From assembly GCA_001399805.1 (NCBI GenBank), contig LIHJ01000037.1:1046-20428 (forward strand): 19,383 nt of DNA, read 5' to 3'. Under the pieces are notes generated by a model, which saw nothing but the letters and a program-made list of their open reading frames with translations, searched no databases and was not told the origin of the DNA. Each line of letters opens with the position of its first letter. Positions within the stretch are counted from its first letter, which is position 1. Below are positions 1 to 5,687 of this stretch, piece by piece. The DNA is from Candidatus Bathyarchaeota archaeon BA1. Lineage in GTDB: Archaea; Thermoproteota; Bathyarchaeia; Bathyarchaeales; Bathyarchaeaceae. The position numbers and the translations under genes are program-made.

Positions 1-1
1 T

Positions 2-943
2 GAGGTTGCGAAGAGGAAGGGAGGTAGCATCCACGGGGTTAAGCAGATGGAATTGAGGGGTGGAAACGCTGCAAACACTGCCGCCGCTCTAGCCGCCCTC
101 GGGGCTAAGGTCTACCCCATCATTAACACAAGCCCCCTTGGGCTCCATTTACTCAAGTTTTACCTGGAACCCCTGGGCGTGGATCTTTCCCACGTGAAAA
201 CCCATGGGGCGATGGCGATCACCACCGCCTTTGAGCTGACCCATGAAGGTGAAAGGGTCAACGTGATGATAAGCGATGTTGGATCCCTACCCAATTTCGG
301 TTTAGACGACCTCACCCCTGAGGATTTTCAGCTCCTGCAGGAAGCCGACTATGTGTGCGTGTTCCATTGGGCTTCGACCCGACGCTGGGGAACCGAGCTG
401 GCTGAAGAGGTTTTCCGTCACGTCAGGGAAAGGGGAAGAGGAAAAACCTATTACGACACCTCCGACCCAAGTCCGAAGAAAGAGGACGTTCCGAGGCTTG
501 TGAGAAGGGTTCTCTTAGGGAACCTCATCGACATCTTTAGCGTCAACGAGAACGAGGCTGTTTGGTACGCCTCTCAACTGAGCGAGGAAGTGAAGAGCCT
601 TCAAGAAACGTTGAAACCCGACGATTTAGCCAAGGAGTGCGCAAGAATCTTGGCAAGGAATCTCTCAGCCCGAATCGACCTCCACACCACGACCTTCACG
701 GGATCCTTCACCCAGAAAACCGAGGTCATCGTTCCTGCCTTCAGGGTTCCTGTTTTAAGAGCTACGGGAGCAGGGGACGCTTGGAACGCTGGGAACATCT
801 TCGGCGACGCTCTTGCCCTTCCAGACCACTGCAGGCTAACCTTGGCAAACGCGGTCGCTGCCTACTACATTTCAAGTCCAGATGGGGCGCATCCCACGTT
901 GCCCCGGCTCATAGAGTTCTGCTCTAAACACCTGAGAGGCTAG
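2..943 (+). CDS. PfkB-family carbohydrate/nucleoside kinase, 5' end outside window
   Basis: ATP-dependent kinase of the ribokinase/PfkB superfamily, phosphorylating a sugar, nucleoside or related alcohol in the cytoplasm; the substrate cannot be read from the sequence. The frame is open from the first bases of the window, so the 313 visible residues lack the true N-terminus (probably a few tens of residues). The PfkB N-terminal motif is visible as GGNAANTA at about residues 20-27. The C-terminal anion-hole/catalytic signature is RATGAGDAWNAG, with the presumed catalytic base Asp near residue 259. The usual first Asp of DTxGAGD is Ala here, which is tolerated in the family. An internal ATG at 47 lies just before the GG motif and is too late to be the start. 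No operon partner follows: the next gene on this strand is a small orphan ORF about 140 nt away. Family assignment is firm; substrate is open. Confidence 0.88.
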   Translation, partial: EVAKRKGGSIHGVKQMELRGGNAANTAAALAALGAKVYPIINTSPLGLHLLKFYLEPLGVDLSHVKTHGAMAITTAFELTHEGERVNVMISDVGSLPNFGLDDLTPEDFQLLQEADYVCVFHWASTRRWGTELAEEVFRHVRERGRGKTYYDTSDPSPKKEDVPRLVRRVLLGNLIDIFSVNENEAVWYASQLSEEVKSLQETLKPDDLAKECARILARNLSARIDLHTTTFTGSFTQKTEVIVPAFRVPVLRATGAGDAWNAGNIFGDALALPDHCRLTLANAVAAYYISSPDGAHPTLPRLIEFCSKHLRG

Positions 944-1042
944 CTTGTGCATCCGCTCCTTAAGCCTTCTCGGCGCTCCTAGCCGCTTAGTCGCCTCATA
1001 CCTGGTAAGTGGAGGGCTCTGCCCTTTTCCGACGGGGCTAAC

Positions 1043-1059
1043 GAGGTAAATTATACCTC
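1043..1059 (+). promoter_or_regulatory. TATA box inside a perfect dyad (candidate promoter plus operator)
   Basis: GAGGTA and TACCTC form perfect 6-bp inverted arms around a 5-nt AT spacer. The AAATTATA element (about 1048-1055) is centred about 27 nt before the GTG at 1081, the distance expected for a leaderless archaeal transcript. A dyad lying across a TATA box is what a repressor operator would look like. This is inference from spacing and symmetry. Confidence 0.35.
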
Positions 1060-1080
1060 CCATCATGGGTCATTTCAAAT

Positions 1081-1254
1081 GTGGCTATTCCTCTTTTTAA
1101 CGTGGAAGGCGAAGAAACACCATACCCTTTTCCTGTGCCTAGAAACCCTAAAGGAGAGGTTCTTGCCAGGCGCAGAAAGGCGGACGAGTTGATATTCACG
1201 CTGCTTGAGGGTCCTGAAGTGTGGGAAGCTCTAAACGAAAAACTGACCAGTTAA
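1081..1254 (+). CDS. Small hypothetical protein, 57 aa
   Basis: Unrecognised. The frame opens with GTG at 1081 and ends TAA at 1252-1254. The product is proline-rich near its N-terminus (motif PYPFPVP) and then becomes charged and helix-like, with the stretch EVLARRRKADELI followed by a short acidic tail. There is no Shine-Dalgarno site, but a TATA-like box sits at leaderless distance upstream, overlapping a dyad. Its stop codon overlaps by four bases the stop of the convergent HEPN gene. It could be a genuine small regulator or antitoxin-like protein, or the leftover end of a decayed gene. I have no homology to lean on; promoter position and sensible codon composition are the only support. 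Confidence 0.35.
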   Translation: MAIPLFNVEGEETPYPFPVPRNPKGEVLARRRKADELIFTLLEGPEVWEALNEKLTS

Positions 1255-1664
1255 GCTACTAAATGGTAAAGGCAGGCGGTGTAAACTTCTTCTGCATACC
1301 CGATCGCGACTTCTGCGTCTTTCTTTCCGAAGAGTTTATCAGGTGCAACTTGCCTCGCCTCCAGACCATAAACTGATGGTTCACGCCATGCTGCCAAAGT
1401 CTTCGATATGAACCACAACCTCCCGACTTTTTCCTTTACAGGTTCAGGCAATTTCTCTGCGTGCTCCATCAGCGCCGCCCCAACATCGTGGATCTTAGGG
1501 AAGTCGCCCGTGAATTTTTTCAGCAAAGCCTTGAGCGTGAGTTCGACCGCCAGTTGTGCTTGGTGGATGCAGGAAGTGTAGTTCCAGTTGTCGTAGTGTA
1601 TTCGAGCAGCTTTCAAGGCAGCCTCAGCCTGTTTTCGATAGCTTTCGACGAGTTCTTCCAACAT
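1251..1664 (-). CDS. HEPN domain protein (orphan)
   Basis: HEPN proteins are all-alpha, often RNase toxins or nucleotidyltransferase partners. This 137-residue product has the family pattern: an N-terminal helix (EAALKAARIHY), a second helix with CIHQAQLAVELTLKALL (about residues 32-48), the loop FPKIHDVG (about 55-62), and a C-terminal pair of helices. The catalytic Rx4-6H motif is not intact: R94 is followed five positions later by Tyr (REPSVYG), a form common in archaeal HEPN proteins and one that may be non-nucleolytic. A longer frame to a GTG at 1697 exists. I prefer the ATG at 1664 because AGGG lies 6 nt upstream and a TATA-like AAATTTAAG (about 1697-1705) would then give a short leader. 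No MNT nucleotidyltransferase gene, the usual antitoxin partner, is adjacent. Confidence 0.8.
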   Translation of the reverse strand: MLEELVESYRKQAEAALKAARIHYDNWNYTSCIHQAQLAVELTLKALLKKFTGDFPKIHDVGAALMEHAEKLPEPVKEKVGRLWFISKTLAAWREPSVYGLEARQVAPDKLFGKKDAEVAIGYAEEVYTACLYHLVA

Positions 1665-1969
1665 TGCTAACCCTATTATTTTTGAAAGCAAAATCACTTA
1701 AATTTGCCTTTCGATGGCATGTTCAAGACTATGCCTAGCTCCACCCGGGGTCAAGTTTGTTGGTTGTATCTCGATAGCTTGTTTCGGACCTCAGCTTAAT
1801 AAACCTAGTTTCATTCCGACTTCGCTTAGGCACCCAGAGTATCCCTCTCTTTCATCAAAGTACTTGGGATGCGAGTTTAAGCATGTTTATGACATTTTCA
1901 GGAAGAAAATTCTCTCGTTTTTAGCAACGTTTACCATAAATTTGAGTTAGACATAATGGAAAAATTGCG

Positions 1970-1981
1970 ATGCGCGCGCAT
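1970..1981. promoter_or_regulatory. 12-bp perfect palindrome upstream of vapBC (candidate operator)
   Basis: ATGCGCGCGCAT is its own reverse complement and stands out in an AT-rich stretch. It lies about 20 bp upstream of the TATA-like box at 2002-2010. VapB-type ribbon-helix-helix antitoxins commonly autoregulate by binding palindromes near their own promoter, so an operator role is plausible. The alternating CG tract could also just be a scar, since the first nine bases recur at 2898. Confidence 0.3.
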
Positions 1982-2001
1982 GCTTAATGCTGTAAGTGTA
2001 A

Positions 2002-2010
2002 TTATAAATA
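2002..2010 (+). promoter_or_regulatory. TATA box, candidate vapBC promoter
   Basis: TTATAAATA is a near-consensus archaeal TATA box. It would start transcription near 2035 and leave a leader of about 60 nt. A second candidate, GTTTAAAA at 2058-2065, sits about 30 nt before the ATG at 2093 and would give a leaderless message. The sequence alone does not decide between them. Confidence 0.4.
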
Positions 2011-2092
2011 TTCTCCGATAATTAAAGGGGAAGAGCCTTGTATTTATCTATAGTAATGTTTAAAAGATTGTTCAAATTCATTACTTTTGGTG

Positions 2093-2323
2093 ATGCTATT
2101 GTATACCGTCACTGTTAAGGTTGATGAGGGTTTGAAGAGAAAAATGGGTATGGTTAGGATTAATTGGTCTGAGTATATTAGGGAGGCTATTCGACGGAGG
2201 GTTGAGATGGAGGAGAGGAGGGGTGCGGCTGAAAGGCTTCTACAAGGCTTAAAGGTGGGAAAGCATATTGCTCCGAAGGGGTTCATAAACGAAACCATAA
2301 GGGAGATGAGGGAAGCTCGTTGA
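2093..2323 (+). CDS. vapB: VapB-type ribbon-helix-helix antitoxin
   Basis: A 76-residue antitoxin that should neutralise the downstream VapC toxin and autoregulate the pair. The N-terminal half has the ribbon-helix-helix layout: a beta strand (YTVTVKVDE), a first helix, then the second helix with WSEYIREAIRRRVE. The basic, charged C-terminal part (residues about 40-76) is the usual toxin-binding tail. In-frame TTG (2087) and GTG (2090) codons precede the ATG at 2093; I choose the ATG. The stop TGA lies inside the TTGA tetranucleotide that also supplies the toxin's TTG start at 2320, so the two are translationally coupled. Position, size and coupling with a PIN-domain gene make the assignment secure. 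Confidence 0.85.
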   Translation: MLLYTVTVKVDEGLKRKMGMVRINWSEYIREAIRRRVEMEERRGAAERLLQGLKVGKHIAPKGFINETIREMREAR

Positions 2324-2778
2324 CGGTTTACGTTATAGATGCTTCTGTCGCGTCTAGGTTTCTGTTGGTTGAGGATCTATCCGATAAAGCGGGACTGGTT
2401 TTAGAGGATTTTCTTGGGGAAGCCTTTGATTTGAGGGCTCCAAAGCTGGTGGTTTATGAGGTGGGAAACACTTTGTGGAAAGCCGTCAGGCAGGGGTTCA
2501 TAAATCTGGATGAGGCTGTGCAAAAGTTTTTCTGCTTCTTAGGGCTTAGAATAGATTCCATTGAGTTAACCGAAGAGGAACATAAAGAGGTTTTGAGTTG
2601 GGGTGTAAAAAACGAAGCAACCTACTACGACAGTGTATATGTATGCTCATCCAAGAAGGTTGGAGCAACCCTCCTAACAGCCGACGACATCCTTTATGAG
2701 AAGGCCCATAAAGAAGTTCCAACCCTTCATTTAAGAGAATACAAAAAATATGCTGTTCACGATTGTCAATTTTTGTAA
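2320..2778 (+). CDS. vapC: VapC-type PIN-domain ribonuclease toxin
   Basis: A 152-residue PIN-domain endoribonuclease, the toxin of a VapBC module. The acidic metal-binding residues are all visible: D7 in VIDASV, E47 in VVYEVGN, D104 in TYYDSVYV and D122 in LTADD. The length and spacing are normal for the family. Translation starts at TTG overlapping the vapB stop (TTGA), so production depends on antitoxin translation. The likely targets are tRNA or rRNA, as for other VapC proteins, but the actual target cannot be read. The module is bracketed by an exact 10-bp direct repeat (1969-1978 and 2897-2906), which may reflect how it arrived. Confidence 0.92.
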   Translation: MTVYVIDASVASRFLLVEDLSDKAGLVLEDFLGEAFDLRAPKLVVYEVGNTLWKAVRQGFINLDEAVQKFFCFLGLRIDSIELTEEEHKEVLSWGVKNEATYYDSVYVCSSKKVGATLLTADDILYEKAHKEVPTLHLREYKKYAVHDCQFL

Positions 2779-2897
2779 TGGTGATTAGAGTTTAAAATTC
2801 GCTAGTTTTAGGTCGAGTAGTTCTCGTGCCACTTCCCTTGCCGTTACATAGGTGAGGTTCTTTTATTGCGCGTGGCTAACTCTATCGTTTTCACTAG

Positions 2898-3218
2898 ATG
2901 CGCGCGACATTCATACCCTTCGCTGGGATAGCCATATGGGCTTTAGACATAGTTGCAATGATTAATGAGGCATACACTTTCGTAGTCTTAATTATTCTCC
3001 TCTTCATCACTTTGCAGTCCTTACTGAGCCCACCTGCCATAGAGATCGATGAAGAGGACATCCAGCTCGTCGCTTATGCACCCTTCTTCGTCATGGGATA
3101 TAAGCACCTTATCGATGCCCTCACCATAAAAGCCCTCATCGATGTTCTTCTGAAGAGGAGGGTGAGGTGGACGAGGGCTGAGAGGGTGGGCTATATGGCC
3201 AGCGTGCGCGAACTTTAG
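2898..3218 (+). pseudogene. C-terminal remnant of a membrane glycosyltransferase (GT2 type)
   Basis: The 106-residue product looks like only the C-terminal end of a membrane-bound family-2 glycosyltransferase. It has two hydrophobic segments (about residues 5-22 and 27-45), then a cytoplasmic tail with YAPFFVMGYKHLIDALTIKAL and RRVRWTRAERVGY, the pattern closing many processive GT2 enzymes. The catalytic GT-A domain (DxD, QxxRW) is absent. A TAG lies directly before the ATG and no matching frame is visible upstream, so the gene was probably cut, perhaps when vapBC inserted; the 10-bp direct repeat ends inside its first codons. A TATA-like TTTTATT about 30 nt upstream means a short membrane protein could still be made, so a functional stand-alone protein is not excluded. 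Confidence 0.5.
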
Positions 3219-3244
3219 CGCAGACCAGCTGAGCAATCGAAAAC

Positions 3245-3252
3245 ATTATTTA
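3245..3252 (+). promoter_or_regulatory. TATA box for the ACT-V4R gene
   Basis: ATTATTTA is centred about 36 nt upstream of the ATG at 3285. It predicts a start of transcription near 3274 and a leader of about 10 nt, which supports the ATG over the upstream TTG and GTG codons. Confidence 0.4.
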
Positions 3253-3284
3253 GTCCTCTGAATTTGTTATCATGTGTGAGGGTT

Positions 3285-4073
3285 ATGGCTGATAATCGTT
3301 ATCCAAAGGATCTCCTATACAGTGTTTATTCTCCGGGAAGGAGGCTCGTCGAGTATGTTGTCGAGGGCAAGAACGTTCCTGGAGCCATGGCAAAGATTTC
3401 AAACCATCTAGCTGAGAGGGGCATCAACATCTTATCTGGCTTTCACACTGGCTATCCAGGCGAGGAAGCAGGAGTCTGGGGCTTCTTCGTTGACCTCACA
3501 GAAGCGGAAGTGGAGCCCGAGGAAGTGGCGAAGCAAATTGGGGAGCTGGACATCGTTTTGGATGTGAGGTTTTCCAAAGCGAAGTTTGATGGTCTAATCA
3601 TCGATGACCTCCACTTCCCCATAGTGGTTTTGGGCGAGAGGAGCGCCACGCTGAAGGTTAAGACCTTCGGAGATATGTTTGAAAGGCTTTATGAAGCCTT
3701 TGGGTCAGGAGCGGCCGTTATCCTCTATGAGATGGGTGTAAGCGCTGGGGGAAAAGAGGCGAAACGCGTGGTTGAGAGGTATGGTATAGATGGATTGAGG
3801 GCTCTACAGATCATTCTAGCTGAGCGGGTCGCCAAGGGGTGGGGCATCCCAAACATTGCGGAATTCGATGAGAAGAGGGTTGAGGCTACAATTAAGGTTG
3901 AAGACCTGTTCGAATGCCTACCCTTCAAAGGAAAATATAAGGAGGGTAGAAGCCACTTCTTCCGAGGCTACCTAACCGGAGCCTTCAATCAACTATTCCG
4001 TAAGGAGGCCTCAACAACAGAGATTGAATGCATAGCCAAGGGAGACGCAAACTGCAAATTCACAATCGCATAA
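3285..4073 (+). CDS. ACT domain - V4R domain protein (putative small-molecule sensor)
   Basis: A 262-residue soluble protein. The N-terminal part (about residues 20-100) has ACT-like features: an EYVVEGKNVPGAMAKISNHLAERGINIL segment resembling the beta-alpha-beta start of amino-acid-binding ACT domains. The C-terminal part (about 105-262) matches the V4R (4-vinyl reductase) domain, ending in the cysteine pattern C-x8-C (ECIAKGDANCKF). V4R domains bind hydrophobic or metal-linked ligands and often sit in regulators. No DNA-binding or catalytic output domain is present, so it is probably a sensor or adaptor. The frame extends to TTG at 3264 and GTG at 3276; I take the ATG at 3285 because of the promoter spacing. 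It stands alone. Ligand and partner are unknown. Confidence 0.75.
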   Translation: MADNRYPKDLLYSVYSPGRRLVEYVVEGKNVPGAMAKISNHLAERGINILSGFHTGYPGEEAGVWGFFVDLTEAEVEPEEVAKQIGELDIVLDVRFSKAKFDGLIIDDLHFPIVVLGERSATLKVKTFGDMFERLYEAFGSGAAVILYEMGVSAGGKEAKRVVERYGIDGLRALQIILAERVAKGWGIPNIAEFDEKRVEATIKVEDLFECLPFKGKYKEGRSHFFRGYLTGAFNQLFRKEASTTEIECIAKGDANCKFTIA

Positions 4074-4244
4074 CAGCCCCCACACTGAAAATGGAACATA
4101 TATCACCGATCCAACTTTCCCGTCGCCCAGATCCCAAACCACAAGCCTAACGAGGTAGTTTGGAAACCTGAACTCCCTCTCGGAGATGCTGGTTTTTATG
4201 GTTGGGATGTACTCCGGCTGGAATAACCTTGAACGCCCTCTCAA
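4011..4244 (-). CDS. Hypothetical ORF coupled to ribbon-helix-helix gene
   Basis: Unrecognised 77-codon ORF that begins at a TTG overlapping the stop of the ribbon-helix-helix gene in a TTGA tetranucleotide, the same arrangement seen between vapB and vapC. That position is where a toxin would be expected. The first 55 or so residues look protein-like (PEYIPTIKTS, SEREFRFPNYLVRLVVWDLGDG). The last 20 run antisense into the end of the ACT-V4R gene, where the frame is probably fortuitous, so the gene may be truncated or decaying. It does not match PIN, MazF or RelE patterns that I know. Coupling is the main support. Confidence 0.3.
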   Translation of the reverse strand: MRGRSRLFQPEYIPTIKTSISEREFRFPNYLVRLVVWDLGDGKVGSVIYVPFSVWGLLCDCEFAVCVSLGYAFNLCC

Positions 4245-4426
4245 ACACCTGCCACACCCTCTTCCCTCAGCCCTGGAACCGTTAGAACCGTGGGCAAAAC
4301 ACCGCGTCCCTTAAGCTCACCAACGATCAGGTTTCGCAGCCACTCCGAGACATCCACCCCTTCACTCTGAGCTACCTGAGCAACGATATCCTTGACGCGC
4401 GGCGTAACCCTAACACTCAACTGCAT
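4241..4426 (-). CDS. Ribbon-helix-helix (CopG/Arc-like) DNA-binding protein
   Basis: A 61-residue protein with a clear ribbon-helix-helix core: the strand MQLSVRVTPRVKD, a first helix through AQVAQSEG, the turn VDVSE, and the second helix SEWLRNLIVGELKGRG. It would dimerise and bind a palindromic DNA site, acting as an antitoxin or small repressor. The start is a clear ATG with a TATA box about 30 nt upstream (leaderless). Its stop overlaps the start of an unknown ORF in TTGA, suggesting a two-gene module. The short tail (GLREEGVAGV) could be the partner-binding segment. It lies just downstream of the carbamoyltransferase gene on the same strand, but has its own promoter. Confidence 0.75.
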   Translation of the reverse strand: MQLSVRVTPRVKDIVAQVAQSEGVDVSEWLRNLIVGELKGRGVLPTVLTVPGLREEGVAGV

Positions 4427-4453
4427 GCTTTTACGGCTTTAAGACATGTCTCT

Positions 4454-4465
4454 GATTTATATTTT
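4454..4465 (-). promoter_or_regulatory. TATA box for the ribbon-helix-helix gene
   Basis: On the minus strand AAAATATAAATC, centred about 34 nt before the ATG at 4426, gives an almost leaderless transcript. It overlaps the stop codon of the carbamoyltransferase gene, so the small gene is probably expressed independently of it. Confidence 0.5.
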
Positions 4466-5596
4466 ACCACCCATGGTTAGGGCCATTATTCCTTTCTGTG
4501 CATGCAGTCTATTCTCTGCTTCATCGAAGACCACGGAGTTTGGACCATCCATGACTTCGTCGGTAACCTCGGCTCCTCGATCAGCTGGCAGGCAGTGCAT
4601 GTAAAGCACGCCTTTCTTGCAAAGGTCCATTTTCTTTTGATCACAAATCCAGTCCTTATTTCTGTTAAGTAGTTCTGTTATGGCTGCAAAGTTTGGCTCC
4701 TTGGTTTTTGGCGGCAAGAATTCTAGACTTGTCCATGACTTTGGATAGACCACATCTGCCCCTTCAAACGCCTCCTCCATGCTGCAGGAAATTTCAAAGG
4801 ACCCTCCATATGTGTCCGCATATCCTTCGCACTCTTTGATAATCTCCGGGTCCAGTTCAAACCCCTTCGGGTGGGCAAGCACCACGTCCATCCCAAACTT
4901 TGTTCCTACCAAAATCACTGACTGTGGGACGCTCACAGGCTTCCATGGTGACGGGGCGTAGGCCCAGCTCATAACCAGCTTCTTCCCCTCAGGTTTCCTA
5001 AGCTTCTCGATGATGGTCATGATGTCGGCCATGGCCTGGCATGGGTGATACATGTCACACTCCATGTTAATCACTGGAATATTAGCCCAATGGGCAAACT
5101 CTCTCACAACGAGGTTTCCGCGGCCATAGACCCAATCACTGGACTTGCCGAATATCCGAATGGCGATGCCGTGTCCATACCTCTCTAACACTCGTGCGCT
5201 GTCCGAGATCCTTTCTCTGGTTTCCACCACCCCCTCGGTTGGCATCGCTTCCTTCAATGTTGGGCGATAAACGGTCTCTGGGACGAGAAAATGGGCGTGT
5301 CCCCCCAGCTGGGTCATCCCAGCCTCAAAGCTATTCCTGGTCCTTAGTGAGGGATTATAGAAGAGCATAAACAGGGTCTTGCCCTTAAGGAGCTCATGGG
5401 GCTCTCCCGCAGCGAACCTCCGCTTCAAATCAAAACCCACATCCAGTGCGGTCTCCAGCTCCTCCCTTGTCCACTCTCGAGTTGTGATGAAATCCCTACC
5501 CTTAAGTATAGTTTTCACCAAACCTATCACTTCCCTTGTTTTAGAATTTCGTTTTGCCCATAAAAATCTTTGGTAGAATACACCACGTGTGGGCAC
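4457..5596 (-). CDS. ygeW: YgeW-like knotted carbamoyltransferase
   Basis: Aspartate/ornithine carbamoyltransferase superfamily enzyme, soluble, 379 residues from the GTG at 5596. Carbamoyl-phosphate-binding motifs are intact: NPSLRTRNSFE (about residues 81-91), HPCQ (184-187) and HCLP (334-337), followed by an OTC-like AENRLHAQKGI tail. The stretch MSWAYAPSPWKPVSVPQS (209-226) is the proline-rich loop of the knotted subgroup (acetylornithine transcarbamylase and YgeW). The following FGMDVVLAHPKGFEL and GADVVYPKSW closely resemble what I recall of E. coli YgeW, a catabolic transcarbamylase in a gene cluster with hydantoinase HyuA. Divergence from preA and a hydantoinase gene here supports a catabolic role: phosphorolysis of a carbamoyl-amino compound to carbamoyl phosphate. 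Ornithine carbamoyltransferase for arginine synthesis is the alternative, but no arg gene is nearby. A GTG at 5518 is another possible start. Confidence 0.85.
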   Translation of the reverse strand: MPTRGVFYQRFLWAKRNSKTREVIGLVKTILKGRDFITTREWTREELETALDVGFDLKRRFAAGEPHELLKGKTLFMLFYNPSLRTRNSFEAGMTQLGGHAHFLVPETVYRPTLKEAMPTEGVVETRERISDSARVLERYGHGIAIRIFGKSSDWVYGRGNLVVREFAHWANIPVINMECDMYHPCQAMADIMTIIEKLRKPEGKKLVMSWAYAPSPWKPVSVPQSVILVGTKFGMDVVLAHPKGFELDPEIIKECEGYADTYGGSFEISCSMEEAFEGADVVYPKSWTSLEFLPPKTKEPNFAAITELLNRNKDWICDQKKMDLCKKGVLYMHCLPADRGAEVTDEVMDGPNSVVFDEAENRLHAQKGIMALTMGGKI

Positions 5597-5650
5597 CGTA
5601 TAAGTGGAGAATAAGACATGCGTTTCAAAACTTTTAAGACAGTTACATAA

Positions 5651-5660
5651 AATTATAATT
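5651..5660. promoter_or_regulatory. Perfectly palindromic TATA box between divergent catabolic genes
   Basis: AATTATAATT is its own reverse complement and is the only good TATA-like box in the 91-bp gap between the carbamoyltransferase and preA starts. To the right it lies 28-37 nt before the TTG at 5688 (leaderless preA message). To the left it would give a leader of about 30 nt before the GTG at 5596. One TBP site could thus serve both directions. Confidence 0.55.
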
Positions 5661-5687
5661 ACAACAAGAATCTAAGAGTGAAGAATT

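Larger units (their letters stand above)
1665..2092. other. AT-rich gap without a convincing gene
   Basis: About 430 nt between the HEPN start and vapB. A 78-codon open frame (1714-1950, +) exists but has no domain pattern, an atypical composition and no ribosome site, so I do not call it. The right half becomes strongly AT-rich. It holds a GC-only-core palindrome at 1970-1981 and two TATA-like boxes (2002-2010 and 2058-2065) that serve the toxin-antitoxin pair. No tRNA or structured RNA was recognised. Confidence 0.5.

Noticed and set aside
1714..1950. 78-codon open frame on the plus strand in the AT-rich gap
   Set aside because: No domain pattern, no ribosome site, composition unlike its neighbours; probably chance.
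2061..2090. GTTCAAATTC resembling a tRNA T-loop
   Set aside because: No acceptor stem, D-arm or anticodon arm around it; the region is AT-rich promoter sequence.
2785..2863. Minus-strand 25-residue tail (TAREVARELLDLKL) between vapC and the glycosyltransferase remnant
   Set aside because: No start codon or ribosome site, bounded by stops; too short to support as a gene remnant.
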